Below are positions 27,641 through 35,618 of a stretch of 41,460 nucleotides of DNA, piece by piece (position 1 is the stretch's first letter; every line of letters starts with the position of its first letter). The position numbers and the translations under genes are program-made. Source of the DNA: Leptospiraceae bacterium (GTDB taxonomy: Bacteria > Spirochaetota > Leptospiria > Leptospirales > Leptonemataceae); NCBI GenBank assembly GCA_020440915.1, contig JAGRNE010000003.1, forward strand, positions 1-41,460, written 5' to 3'. A model generated the notes under the pieces. That model was given only the letters and a program-made list of their open reading frames with translations, ran no database searches and was not told the DNA's origin.

Positions 27641-28342
27641 CTATTCTACTTTTGCGTTCTGATAGGGTTTAAGGCTATCCAGTACCTCGGCCAGAACCGT
27701 CCTGCCTGCCCCGGCATTCTCCTTGATGGCGCTTTCCAGGTAAAGCGCCGCCGCTTTTTCCAGGATGCGCACATTGCGAATGGCTTCTTTCATGGTTGGA
27801 GCGCCGCAAATCACGCCGTGGTTTCGAAGAAGGTACCCGTTAAAAGAAGAGCGAACCGACTTGCGAAATGCCTTCACTAGCATGCCCGTTCCCGAGGGTC
27901 CATACCCTACCACCGGCACTCGATCTCCTAGAGCATCGATTTCTTCTTTGTAGAGTAGCGGAACGAATTGATCCAGAAGGGCCATGGCGCTTGCCAGTGG
28001 CTGATGCGTGTGAACGCTGGCTGCAATGTCCGGGCGGCTCTGAAAAAAAGCAGCATGAAGTCCGCTCTCCACACTGGGACTTCGCTGACCGGAAAGGATT
28101 TCCAGGCTGTGTAGATCCAGGATGCAGATGTCCTCGGGCTCCATGGAAAAGTAATCTGCCGCTGAAGGGGTGACTGCCATGCGATCTCCAATACGAAGTG
28201 CAACATTGCCTCCAATTCCAGCAAGATAACCCAGGGAACTAAGAGTATGGCATGCATCTACGACTATTTCGCGTCCCCGCTGGATTGAATCCTGCGCTGC
28301 GATGGACTGTTTCTTCTGGCCTTTCTTCTTTGTTTCGGTCAT
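27641..28342 (-). CDS. Class II aldolase/adducin family protein (fuculose-phosphate aldolase-like)
   Basis: This 233-residue enzyme looks like a zinc-dependent class II aldolase or epimerase of the fuculose-1-phosphate aldolase/ribulose-5-phosphate 4-epimerase family. The expected ligands are present: E92 in SPSVESGLH, H111 and H113 in SVHTHQ, and H175 in LLRNHGVICG. The GIGGNVALRIGDRMAVTPS segment is the phosphate-binding part. It probably cleaves a sugar phosphate made by the adjacent kinase; the sugar is not identifiable. A basic tail (TKKKGQKK) precedes the domain. The ATG at 28342 is chosen because AAAGGAG lies 9 nt upstream. It starts 2 nt after the kinase stop, so the two are an operon. 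Confidence 0.87.
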   Translation of the reverse strand: MTETKKKGQKKQSIAAQDSIQRGREIVVDACHTLSSLGYLAGIGGNVALRIGDRMAVTPSAADYFSMEPEDICILDLHSLEILSGQRSPSVESGLHAAFFQSRPDIAASVHTHQPLASAMALLDQFVPLLYKEEIDALGDRVPVVGYGPSGTGMLVKAFRKSVRSSFNGYLLRNHGVICGAPTMKEAIRNVRILEKAAALYLESAIKENAGAGRTVLAEVLDSLKPYQNAKVE

Positions 28343-28344
28343 AG

Positions 28345-29961
28345 TCAATTTCTCCTTTCCTGCGATTCCCGGTTCCATTTCCGGTAAAGTGGAGCCAGCC
28401 GACTGTGCGCATCGATGAACCTCTGGAAGGCTTCCTCCATAACCGATCCATGGGATGAAACCGGATCGAAGCTACGGCGAATGCGAATCCTGGAGGGAAC
28501 GTCCGCAAAAGTCATTTTCTTAAGTCCTACTCCGGCAATCCAGGCCGCGCCCCGAGCATTGGTTTCCATGGGATCTTCGGGTTGATGAACAGTAATCCCC
28601 AGAACGTCGGCGAAAATCTGACACCAGACGTCGGAGATGGCGCCGCCACCTACTATATTGGCGCTTTCTAGCTTTCTACCCAGGAATCGTTGCACGGGCT
28701 TCATCATCCAGCGAGTGTTAAGCGCCACGCCTTCCAGAAATGCGCGAATGATGTCTTCGCGGCTATGCTCCAGAGAAAGGTTTACCAGGCCGGCCCGCAA
28801 AGACCGATCATCCACCGGACACCGTTCTCCGTACAGCCACGGTAAATAGAGCAGCCCGCGACTACCCGCAGGAGTACGTGCTGCGATCTGGTCCAGAATT
28901 TTGTATACGTCCGGAGCATGAGACTCGCGCAACAATTCGTCTTCGTGGTATAGAATACGTTCTTTGAGAAAGGCCAGGTTTCCCCCTGCCGTGGTCTGCA
29001 TTGCTGTCATCAGGTACTGTCCAGGAATGGCGCATGGAACCGAAGCGATGGATGAAATGACATCAGTCTTCTTCTCTTTCATATGCGCGGCCACCCACGA
29101 GGACGTGCCAATATAGAGATGACTCTCTCGGTCGCGAACGGCGCCCGAACCCACGGCCGCTGCACTGTTGTCGATGGCGCCGGCCACCACCGGGGTTTCC
29201 GGAGAGATACCCAGCCGCCGAGCCACTTCGGAGCTCACAGTGCCCAGGACCTCCGTGCAGGGTACAATCTCCGGGAATAGTGATGGATCAATTCCGGACG
29301 CTCTCAACAGAGAAGAGTCATAGCGAATGCTTTTACTATTTCGATTATCCGTAACCCAGGAAGTGAGTATGGAGTCATGGGTGGCCACGAAACGACCGGT
29401 AAGCTTTAGATTCAGATAATCCAGAACGTTCAGAAACTTGTAGGTGCGCTCGTAGACATCCGGCCTTTCGTCGCGAACGTACAACATGTGGGCGAAAGGG
29501 TCCTTGCCAGAAAGGGCTGGCGCCCCTCCTGTGAGTCGAATCCATTTCCATAATTTCAGGGGCCCGTAACCGGCCACACGTAGCGAACCGCCGACAGCCC
29601 GATGTACGTGGGGAGCGCCTCGCATATCCATCCATAGAATGCCATTCATTAAGGGATTGCCCTGCCGATCCACAGGGACAGTTCCCTCGCCCTGGCTGGA
29701 GCAGCAAATCCCTGCAACCTGCCCCCTTTGTCCCGGAGCTCGATCCAGCGCTTCGGCCGCCGAATCCAGAAATGCATTCCACCAGTCCAGGGGAACCTGT
29801 TCGGCCCCATGACCGTCACGTAGATGAAGGGAAACCGGTCGAAAAGCCCAGGCCAGAGTCCTGCCATCCAGGGTGCACAGTGCCGTCTTGCAGCCGGAAG
29901 TGCCCAGATCCACCGCTAGTATTATTTCTTCCGAGGCGGCCATATACCACAGAGTCATCAT
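28345..29961 (-). CDS. FGGY-family carbohydrate kinase (xylulokinase-like)
   Basis: This 538-residue protein has the two-lobed FGGY kinase fold. The N-terminal lobe starts with the ATP-phosphate loop LAVDLGTSGCKTAL (15-28) and includes GILWMDMRG (107-115). The likely catalytic base is D264 in GAIDNSAAAVGSG. The second lobe has LYIGTSSWVAAHM, LYLPWLYGERCP and the adenine-binding VGGGAISDVWCQIFADVLG. It should phosphorylate a sugar, polyol or sugar acid with ATP as the first step for the downstream aldolase. It is the first gene of the cluster, divergent from the TetR gene. Start choice among ATG 29961, 29958 and 29943 is open; none has a strong ribosome site. Confidence 0.88.
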   Translation of the reverse strand: MMTLWYMAASEEIILAVDLGTSGCKTALCTLDGRTLAWAFRPVSLHLRDGHGAEQVPLDWWNAFLDSAAEALDRAPGQRGQVAGICCSSQGEGTVPVDRQGNPLMNGILWMDMRGAPHVHRAVGGSLRVAGYGPLKLWKWIRLTGGAPALSGKDPFAHMLYVRDERPDVYERTYKFLNVLDYLNLKLTGRFVATHDSILTSWVTDNRNSKSIRYDSSLLRASGIDPSLFPEIVPCTEVLGTVSSEVARRLGISPETPVVAGAIDNSAAAVGSGAVRDRESHLYIGTSSWVAAHMKEKKTDVISSIASVPCAIPGQYLMTAMQTTAGGNLAFLKERILYHEDELLRESHAPDVYKILDQIAARTPAGSRGLLYLPWLYGERCPVDDRSLRAGLVNLSLEHSREDIIRAFLEGVALNTRWMMKPVQRFLGRKLESANIVGGGAISDVWCQIFADVLGITVHQPEDPMETNARGAAWIAGVGLKKMTFADVPSRIRIRRSFDPVSSHGSVMEEAFQRFIDAHSRLAPLYRKWNRESQERRN

Positions 29962-29974
29962 TTGACATGGTTTT

Positions 29975-30130
29975 AGTCAACACTTGTTCATCCATAGTCG
30001 GCCGGATCTGCGGTTTTTTTATCGATTCCGCCCTATATGTGACATAATCCAGCTCAAAGAGACAAAACTGGACACTACGAGACAACAATTGTCGATCAAT
30101 GCCCTCTTTTCCGATTGACAACTGTTGATT
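29975..30130. promoter_or_regulatory. Divergent control region with repeated operator-like motifs
   Basis: Three related motifs lie between the kinase and TetR genes: TCAACACTTGTTCA (29977-29990), ACAACAATTGTCGA (30083-30096) and ACAACTGTTGATTA (30118-30131). They share a CAAC core followed by TTG; the first two have the same spacing and the third is 2 bp shorter. The third overlaps the -35 element of the TetR promoter and contains the small palindrome CAACTGTTG; the first lies next to the kinase start codon. Their placement suits operators for the TetR protein, giving control of the cluster and of the regulator itself. This is an inference. Confidence 0.45.
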
Positions 30131-30143
30131 AATAAAGGATAAT
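30115..30143 (+). promoter_or_regulatory. Near-consensus sigma-70 promoter of the TetR gene
   Basis: TTGACA (30115-30120), a 17-bp spacer, then GATAAT (30138-30143) is an almost perfect promoter. The expected start point falls at or within a base or two of the ATG at 30150, implying a leaderless or nearly leaderless transcript. AAAGGA (30134-30139) overlaps the -10 element and would be a good ribosome site only for transcripts starting further upstream. Confidence 0.6.
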
Positions 30144-30149
30144 CTGAGA

Positions 30150-30866
30150 ATGGATCGTCGGTTGGAAGATGCTTCGTTGACCCCGGAGCTGGCACCCAGG
30201 AAATTCAAATTCACCAGCCGCCAGGGCCGGGATCGTCGCACCAGACTTCTGGCCGCGGCCCGAGAGCTTCTGCGCGAGAAAAGTCCGGACAGCATAAGCC
30301 TGGCAGATGTCTGCCAGAAAGCAGAGATTCCCCGTCCTTCTGCCTATCATTTCTTCCCGAATATTCAGGCTCTTTTTCAAGGATTGCGATTGCTACACGC
30401 TGAGTCTCTAATCCAGCGCGCGCTGGAACTGGAGAAACGCTCTTTTCCCGCCTGGCCGGATTATCTGGAAGCTCTGGTGGAGTCAGCCCGGGAAGTGACT
30501 CTGTCGGACCAGGCCTACCCGGCCTTGATTTATGGCTACGGGTTGGATTTTGCCGAAACAAGGCAAATAGGCAAGGATCTAGATAGCCGGCTGGCCCGCC
30601 TGGCACTGGCCGGGATGCAGGCCCGCTTTCAGCTACCGGATATTGCAGGACTGGAAGGTATTTGCGGCATTGCACTTTCCATCATCGATTCCATCTTTCG
30701 TCACTCGTATAGAAGGCAGGGTCAGATTTCCGACGAAATGGTACTTGAGGCGAAACGAGCCGCTGTTGCTTATTTGAAGCTCTACATTCCGGAGCTCTGT
30801 CCTGCGCGCAGAAAGGAAGAACGAGCAGAAGGCAATGAGATCGGAAGGGAGCCAGGAAACAATTGA
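30150..30866 (+). CDS. TetR/AcrR-family transcriptional regulator
   Basis: This 238-residue protein has an N-terminal TetR helix-turn-helix: RRTRLLAAARELLREKSPDSISLADVCQKAEIPRPSAYHFFPNIQALFQGL (about 29-79, quoted in part: SLADVCQKAEIPRPSAYHFF). The C-terminal ligand or dimerisation part has no close family likeness. It is divergent from the kinase/aldolase/aminotransferase/MFS cluster and is probably its repressor, responding to the pathway substrate or a phosphorylated intermediate; the intergenic motifs support this. The ATG at 30150 sits right behind a strong promoter. Its last 4 bases overlap the next gene. Confidence 0.87.
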   Translation: MDRRLEDASLTPELAPRKFKFTSRQGRDRRTRLLAAARELLREKSPDSISLADVCQKAEIPRPSAYHFFPNIQALFQGLRLLHAESLIQRALELEKRSFPAWPDYLEALVESAREVTLSDQAYPALIYGYGLDFAETRQIGKDLDSRLARLALAGMQARFQLPDIAGLEGICGIALSIIDSIFRHSYRRQGQISDEMVLEAKRAAVAYLKLYIPELCPARRKEERAEGNEIGREPGNN

Positions 30867-31093
30867 ACAATCCCGAACAAGAAACAGGCTCTGCACATCA
30901 GGCCCGGTGTCCGCGATGCGGGGGTAAATTCACCTGCAACGCGGGCGGGAACACCCCTTGCGCATGTATGCGATATGAACTGGGCCCCGAGCTTCTCAAA
31001 GAACTGGAAAAGAAATACAAAGGATGTTTATGCAACGCCTGTCTCGAAGACCTCATCCGCAAAAAAGACAACGCCGACAAACTTTCCATTTAG
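30863..31093 (+). CDS. Small cysteine-rich CWC-family protein
   Basis: This 76-residue protein matches the Cys_rich_CWC pattern: CPRCGGKFTCNAGGNTPC, then CACMRYELGPELLKELEKKY, then CLCNACLEDLI. Eight cysteines (C16, C19, C25, C33, C35, C55, C57, C60) suggest a metal-binding fold. The function of the family is unknown. The start is a TTG whose last two bases form part of the TetR stop (TTGA overlap), with AGGA 7 nt upstream inside the TetR gene, so it is translationally coupled to the regulator. Confidence 0.75.
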   Translation: MNNPEQETGSAHQARCPRCGGKFTCNAGGNTPCACMRYELGPELLKELEKKYKGCLCNACLEDLIRKKDNADKLSI

Positions 31094-31118
31094 AGCCTAT
31101 CGCATAAATGGAGTGGCC

Positions 31119-31229
31119 TCCGGGGAAGATAGAATGGTTTACAAATCACAGTGATCCCGGGGAGGATAGAGAGCCTTACGAATCACAGTGATCCCGGGGA
31201 GGATCGAAGGTATTGCGAATCAAAGTTGC
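31119..31229. repeat. Three tandem 37-bp repeats
   Basis: Units start at 31119, 31156 and 31193 with an exact 37-bp period. Each begins with YCCGGGGA and ends near AATCACAGTGAT; the first two contain the perfect 11-bp inverted repeat ATCACAGTGAT (31145-31155 and 31182-31192), and the third has decayed to ATCAAAGTTGC. The middle 15 bp are less conserved. The array sits between two convergent genes and has no spacers of the CRISPR kind. Confidence 0.75.
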
Positions 31230-31245
31230 TACAGGCGAAGAATGC

Positions 31246-32250
31246 TCAGTCCAGCAAATTCTCCTGGCCATAGAACGCCTCCATTCGCGTACGGATTCTT
31301 TTTTCAAGAATGCCGGCCGCATCTTCCCAGCGAAGAAGTCGAAAATGGAACTCGGCCAGCGCTCGGGCCGCTGATTCGGGCTTCACAGAATGCTCTTTCA
31401 AGATGCTGGGAATATCCGCCTCTTTTCTTTGTTCAAAGAATGCAGCGGAGGCGCCGCGGATTAGACCTTCCATTTCTTTTGACTCTGCCAGGAATTGCGG
31501 CCAATCCGCCAGAAGTGTGGCGGCCGCTTCGTATTCCTCGGGACTAACCAGCTCAAGCATGGAGCCGAGTTCCCGTGAAGCCCAGTCTTGATAGATCTCG
31601 TAAGCCGTCTGGGCAAACTCTTCCCCTTCAAAAGCCGAATAGAGCATCTTCTCCGTATGATGCATAGTTGAATCAATGTTTTTGCGAATGAATTCTTTGA
31701 TGGGTTTCTCCAGATTTCCCTGGAAGCCTTCCATGGCCTTTCCCAGTAAGGCCTGCCCGGCACGCATTATGTTTCCCGCTACGGGAATATCTTTGCCCAG
31801 ACCGCCATCCGCCAGAAAGCCCTTGATTCCGTTGTACAGTACATCGGACAGAAATTGAGCAAAGAAGGGATTGTAGACAGCGGTGCGAATCAGTTCTTTT
31901 CGCAACCTTTCGAGCTTCAGCGAAGCCTGAATCATTTCCCTGGCGCGCTCGCCGGAAATCAGTCGGTCCAGACTGAACTCAAACACTGCCGGGCGCGTCT
32001 CCAGAATCTCCACAAAAGTACGTTTCTTGATGATGTCGCCGGCCCCGGTCTGTAGCCCGAGGCGAACGAACATCCAATTCGCGCTCTGAAAATCCTCCAG
32101 AGAAAAAACGTCTCCCAGCTTTACCGAAACGCCAGACGAAAGAAGGCTTTCGTAATCCTGAACCATACTCTGCCTGCCCGATTCGCTGCGCAGCTTTTCC
32201 AGTTCGAAGCGAATATGCTTCTCCTGAATTTTCTTTAGGATTTCTTCCAT
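31246..32250 (-). CDS. Unknown 334-residue helical protein
   Basis: No family was recognised. The protein is mostly helical and charged, starts with a coiled-coil-like KKIQEKHIRFELEKLRSE, and has no signal peptide. A glycine-richer middle segment (GIKGFLADGGLGKDIPVAGN, about 140-160) could be an amphipathic or membrane-associating stretch. The end (ALAEFHFRLLRWEDAAGILE) looks like a helical repeat. It stands alone, separated by 115 nt from avtA and convergent with the CWC gene. The ATG at 32250 has AGGA-like purines upstream (AAGAAAATTCAGGAGAAG lies just inside the gene). Confidence 0.75.
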   Translation of the reverse strand: MEEILKKIQEKHIRFELEKLRSESGRQSMVQDYESLLSSGVSVKLGDVFSLEDFQSANWMFVRLGLQTGAGDIIKKRTFVEILETRPAVFEFSLDRLISGERAREMIQASLKLERLRKELIRTAVYNPFFAQFLSDVLYNGIKGFLADGGLGKDIPVAGNIMRAGQALLGKAMEGFQGNLEKPIKEFIRKNIDSTMHHTEKMLYSAFEGEEFAQTAYEIYQDWASRELGSMLELVSPEEYEAAATLLADWPQFLAESKEMEGLIRGASAAFFEQRKEADIPSILKEHSVKPESAARALAEFHFRLLRWEDAAGILEKRIRTRMEAFYGQENLLD

Positions 32251-32365
32251 AGTTATGCCGCCACTTCAAGATTCACGGTTATTGCCCTTTTCCATTTAGC
32301 TGCTCTTCGTTGTCCTGGCCAGTACCGAGCCCCTGCGCTTTTGCTGGAGCAGGCTACCGGGCCGA

Positions 32366-33619
32366 TCATGAAACCGCCTCAATTTCTCGCTTTGCTATTT
32401 CGATAAGAATGGCGATTCCCTTTTCAATGTTTTCCCTGTTCTGGGAAAAGCTCAGTCGAATACATCGATCCCTGTGATCAAAAGGATCGTCCAGGCCGGG
32501 AAAGTAGTATTTGCCCGGCACAACAATCACTCCTGCTTCTTTCAGTTTTTCGTACAGCCTGCTTGTAGAAATAGGAGCGTCAAACCAGAGCCACAAGAAG
32601 AAAGCTCCGCCAGATTCGTGGATCTTCAATCCGTGCGAAGAAAGACCGTTTCGTAGCATTTCTATGGCAAGATTCCGATTGGCCAGGTAATGGGGTTGCA
32701 AAATGGAATGGCATTTCTGTAGCAGCTGTCCGGACCGGATACTCTCCAGCGCCAGGGCCGGGCCTATGCCTCCACAACTAAGGTTAAAGATGGAATTCAA
32801 GCGTTCGATTTTTTCGATCACATCGGATGGCCCCACCACAATGCCTGTGCGAAGCCCCGGCAGTCCAAGCTTGGAAAGACTCAGAATTGAGATTACCCCT
32901 GGACGAAAAAAGGGACGGCTGTCGTCAAAGACGATTCCGGGAAAAGGAAGACCGTAGGCGGCGTCCAGAATCAACGGCACATCCGCCGCCCGGCAGATCT
33001 CATAGAGCTTTTCCAGTTGCTGGTTGGATACGTTATTACCGGTGGGATTGCAGGGACGGGAAAGACAGACGGCGCCGGTGTTTTCGTCTACCACCAGGCG
33101 ATCAAAGTCGATTTCGTAGCGAAAGAACCCTTCGTCGAGCATCTGTATCCGGGGCAAAAAGGACTTCAAAGTGCCTTTCTGAATTCCTACGTCCTCGTAA
33201 CCGATGTATTCCGGACTCAGCGGAAAGACAATCTTTGCCTCGCCTCCGTCTTCCCGAACGCCGCCAAACAAATTCATCAGAAGAAAAAAGGCGTTCTGGC
33301 TTCCCTGAGTCAAAGCCACGTTTTCGGCTTTTACATCCCAGCCGGATTGCTGGAGTAATTCGGCCACTGCCTGACGAAAGCGAAGATTCCCTCCCGGATG
33401 ATCGTAGACTCCCAGGGCCCGCTCGAATCTGTCTTCGTCGGCCATCAGTCTTTCCATTTGCTCCCGGAAGAAAGCCTCCATTTCCGGGATTCGTCCGGGA
33501 TTTCCGCCGCCCAGCATGTACATTTTCCGGGGACCGCTAAGGGCCAGATCCAGGTCCACCATCAATTCCTGGATGCCGGAGGCGCCACTGTACCGGCGGA
33601 GAAAGCGGGTTTCCGACTT
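32366..33619 (-). CDS. avtA: Valine-pyruvate aminotransferase
   Basis: This 417-residue class I/II PLP aminotransferase matches AvtA, which interconverts pyruvate plus valine with alanine plus 2-oxoisovalerate. It opens with RRYSGASGIQELMVDLDLAL and the AvtA-typical MLGGGNPGRIPEMEAFF. PLP residues are N192 in RPCNPTGN, D220 and Y223 in LILDAAYGLPFPG, the Schiff-base K251 in ILSLSKLGLPGLRTG, and R258. The ATG at 33619 is chosen by analogy with the N-terminus of the E. coli enzyme; the frame extends to 33727 but enters the uvrC coding region. It is divergent from uvrC. Confidence 0.88.
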   Translation of the reverse strand, partial: KSETRFLRRYSGASGIQELMVDLDLALSGPRKMYMLGGGNPGRIPEMEAFFREQMERLMADEDRFERALGVYDHPGGNLRFRQAVAELLQQSGWDVKAENVALTQGSQNAFFLLMNLFGGVREDGGEAKIVFPLSPEYIGYEDVGIQKGTLKSFLPRIQMLDEGFFRYEIDFDRLVVDENTGAVCLSRPCNPTGNNVSNQQLEKLYEICRAADVPLILDAAYGLPFPGIVFDDSRPFFRPGVISILSLSKLGLPGLRTGIVVGPSDVIEKIERLNSIFNLSCGGIGPALALESIRSGQLLQKCHSILQPHYLANRNLAIEMLRNGLSSHGLKIHESGGAFFLWLWFDAPISTSRLYEKLKEAGVIVVPGKYYFPGLDDPFDHRDRCIRLSFSQNRENIEKGIAILIEIAKREIEAVS

Positions 33620-33631
33620 CATGGGTTGAAG

Positions 33632-33685
33632 CTGGCATCCCGCTCTCTGATGCAAAGTGTTTTCCCCTTTTTCAGTGGATGCCAG
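33632..33685. promoter_or_regulatory. 9-bp inverted repeat in the avtA/uvrC divergent region
   Basis: CTGGCATCC (33632-33640) and GGATGCCAG (33677-33685) are perfect inverse complements, 36 bp apart, in the 91-nt divergent gap between avtA and uvrC. They could be paired half-sites of a regulator or a long stem in the uvrC leader. No known factor was recognised. Confidence 0.35.
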
Positions 33686-33710
33686 ACGTGGCGCTGAGCT
33701 TTTTGCAGAT

Positions 33711-35561
33711 ATGGATTCCAGGTCCATAGACCAGAAAGTGAGTAGAGCTCCCCAGGATCCCGGATGTTATCTGTGGAAAGATGAAGCCGGTGAAATACTC
33801 TACGTAGGAAAGGCTGATCGCTTGCGAACCAGGCTTCGTAACTATCTGAAGCCAGAAACTGTGAAGACGGCCCTGCTTATGCACCGGGTGCGGGACCTGG
33901 AGTGGATTACCACGGACACATCCACCGATGCATTGATTCTGGAAGATACCCTGATCAAAAAGCATCGACCGCGTTTCAACGTTCGCCTGAAAGACGATAA
34001 GCGGTTTCCCTACCTTTGCGTATCCACAGCCGAGCCGTATCCCAGGATCTATTTGACCCGAACGGTGCGAAAGGATGGGAGCCGCTATTTTGGCCCCTAC
34101 ACCGATGTCCGGGCGGCTCGCCATATTTTGGATCTAATCCATAAGACCTTTCCCATTCGCAAGGTGCGCCAGAAGTTGCCCCTCAGCCGTCCCCGCCGTC
34201 CCTGCATGAACTTCCATATCAATCGCTGTTTGGCTCCCTGCCAGGGAAACGTAGCAGTGGAAGAGTATAAGAAGGTCGTAGATGAAATCATTCTCTTTCT
34301 GGAGGGGAAACATGAACTGCTGGAAGAACTGGTTCGCAAGAGGATGGATGAGTTCAGTCTGTCCATGGATTTTGAAAGGGCTGCCATCTATAGAGACATT
34401 CTAGTTTCTTTGAGGCGTTTCCAGGAACGACAAAGCGTCACGCGGCCGGGCGCCGGCGATGAAGATGTCATCGCGGTGGCCAGAGACGAATCGTACGGTC
34501 AGGCTGTAGTGTTCGAATACCGCCAGGGCAATCTGACCGGCCGCAAAGCCTTTCCACTTACAGGATTGGAAGGCGCCGAGGAACCGGAACTGCTGGCTGC
34601 CTTTATTCGAGAGTATTATCTTTCCAGCGAGTCGGTTCCCCCGCGCATCCTCATGTCCCATGAGCTGCCTACCACAGAAAGAAGCACTCTGGAGAAATAC
34701 CTGGGCCAGAAAACCGAACGCAAAGTAAGATTGCGAAGACCCATGCGCGGACCTTCCGTTACGGTTATGGAGATGGTGCGCAAGAACGCCGAACTTCTGC
34801 TGAAAGAACAGGTGATCAAGGTTCGTAGCAAAGACAGGCGAAGCGGGCTTGCGGAAATCCAGGAATTTCTGAATCTACCGACCCTTCCGGAGATTATCGA
34901 ATGCTATGATATTTCTCATTTCTCCGGGAAACAAACGGTGGCAGCCGGAGTTCAGTTTGAAAACGGCCAGCCCAGGAAAGCGGCTTACCGCCGCTACATT
35001 ATCCGCAGCGTGCAGGGAATAGACGATCCCGCCTCCATGCGAGAAGTGATAGCGCGAAGGCTACAGCGCTTGATTAATGAAGACGGCGCTATGCCGAATC
35101 TGATCGTCATCGACGGCGGCTATACGCAGCTTACTGCAGCCTGCGAAGCCGCGGCTGCGCTGGGACAGAACAACCTGGCCATGGTGGGCCTGGCAAAGAA
35201 AAGAGAGGAAATCTACCTGCCCGGTCAGTCCGTTCCTCTAACTCTGGACAAGAACTCCGCAGGCATGCGAATCCTTCGCCATCTTCGAGATGAGGCCCAC
35301 CGATTTGGCATCTCGCATCAGAGAATTCGAAGCAACAAAGCGCAGCTAAAGATCCTGGAGAAGGACATCCCGGATATTGGCTCTTTGCGAATTCGTGCCA
35401 TGCTAAAGCATTTCGATGATCGAAAGATTGCAGAGGCTTCCATAGAAGAATTGATGGAAGTGCCAGGCATTGGCGAAAAACTGGCCAGAAAGATTCATTC
35501 GGCTCTGAGCCCGGAACAGAAACGGGCGGAATCAACGCAACCAGAGACTGCCGGAAGCTAG
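33711..35561 (+). CDS. uvrC: UvrABC system protein C (excinuclease subunit)
   Basis: This 616-residue nuclease makes both incisions around DNA lesions in nucleotide excision repair. In order it has the GIY-YIG domain (DPGCYLWKDEAGEILYVGKA, near residues 15-35), the Cys cluster CMNFHINRCLAPCQG typical of UvrC, the UVR motif that contacts UvrB (EFSLSMDFERAAIYRDIL), the RNase H-like 5' nuclease domain (IIECYDISHFSGKQTV, LIVIDGGYTQL, DEAHRFGISHQR) and the C-terminal helix-hairpin-helix (LMEVPGIGEKLARKI). Length is normal. The ATG at 33711 is chosen over an in-frame start at 33657 because the upstream residues are not family-like. Confidence 0.95.
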   Translation: MDSRSIDQKVSRAPQDPGCYLWKDEAGEILYVGKADRLRTRLRNYLKPETVKTALLMHRVRDLEWITTDTSTDALILEDTLIKKHRPRFNVRLKDDKRFPYLCVSTAEPYPRIYLTRTVRKDGSRYFGPYTDVRAARHILDLIHKTFPIRKVRQKLPLSRPRRPCMNFHINRCLAPCQGNVAVEEYKKVVDEIILFLEGKHELLEELVRKRMDEFSLSMDFERAAIYRDILVSLRRFQERQSVTRPGAGDEDVIAVARDESYGQAVVFEYRQGNLTGRKAFPLTGLEGAEEPELLAAFIREYYLSSESVPPRILMSHELPTTERSTLEKYLGQKTERKVRLRRPMRGPSVTVMEMVRKNAELLLKEQVIKVRSKDRRSGLAEIQEFLNLPTLPEIIECYDISHFSGKQTVAAGVQFENGQPRKAAYRRYIIRSVQGIDDPASMREVIARRLQRLINEDGAMPNLIVIDGGYTQLTAACEAAAALGQNNLAMVGLAKKREEIYLPGQSVPLTLDKNSAGMRILRHLRDEAHRFGISHQRIRSNKAQLKILEKDIPDIGSLRIRAMLKHFDDRKIAEASIEELMEVPGIGEKLARKIHSALSPEQKRAESTQPETAGS

Positions 35562-35581
35562 TCATTAAGAGAAATCCTGTG

Positions 35582-35605
35582 CACCCGGAAGGCCATTGCC
35601 GGGTG
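35582..35605 (+). other. Hairpin in the uvrC-thioesterase spacer
   Basis: A perfect 7-bp stem (CACCCGG, loop of 10, CCGGGTG) lies 13 nt before the thioesterase start. There is no T run, so it is not a typical terminator; it could modulate translation or mark an mRNA end. Confidence 0.35.
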
Positions 35606-35618
35606 AAGGTCGGAACAG

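Noticed and set aside
31119..31229. Possible CRISPR array
   Set aside because: Units follow each other directly with a 37-bp period; there are no spacers and no cas genes nearby.
33686..33710. LexA/SOS box upstream of uvrC
   Set aside because: No TTTG-N5-CAAA type or other recognised LexA site was seen in the gap.
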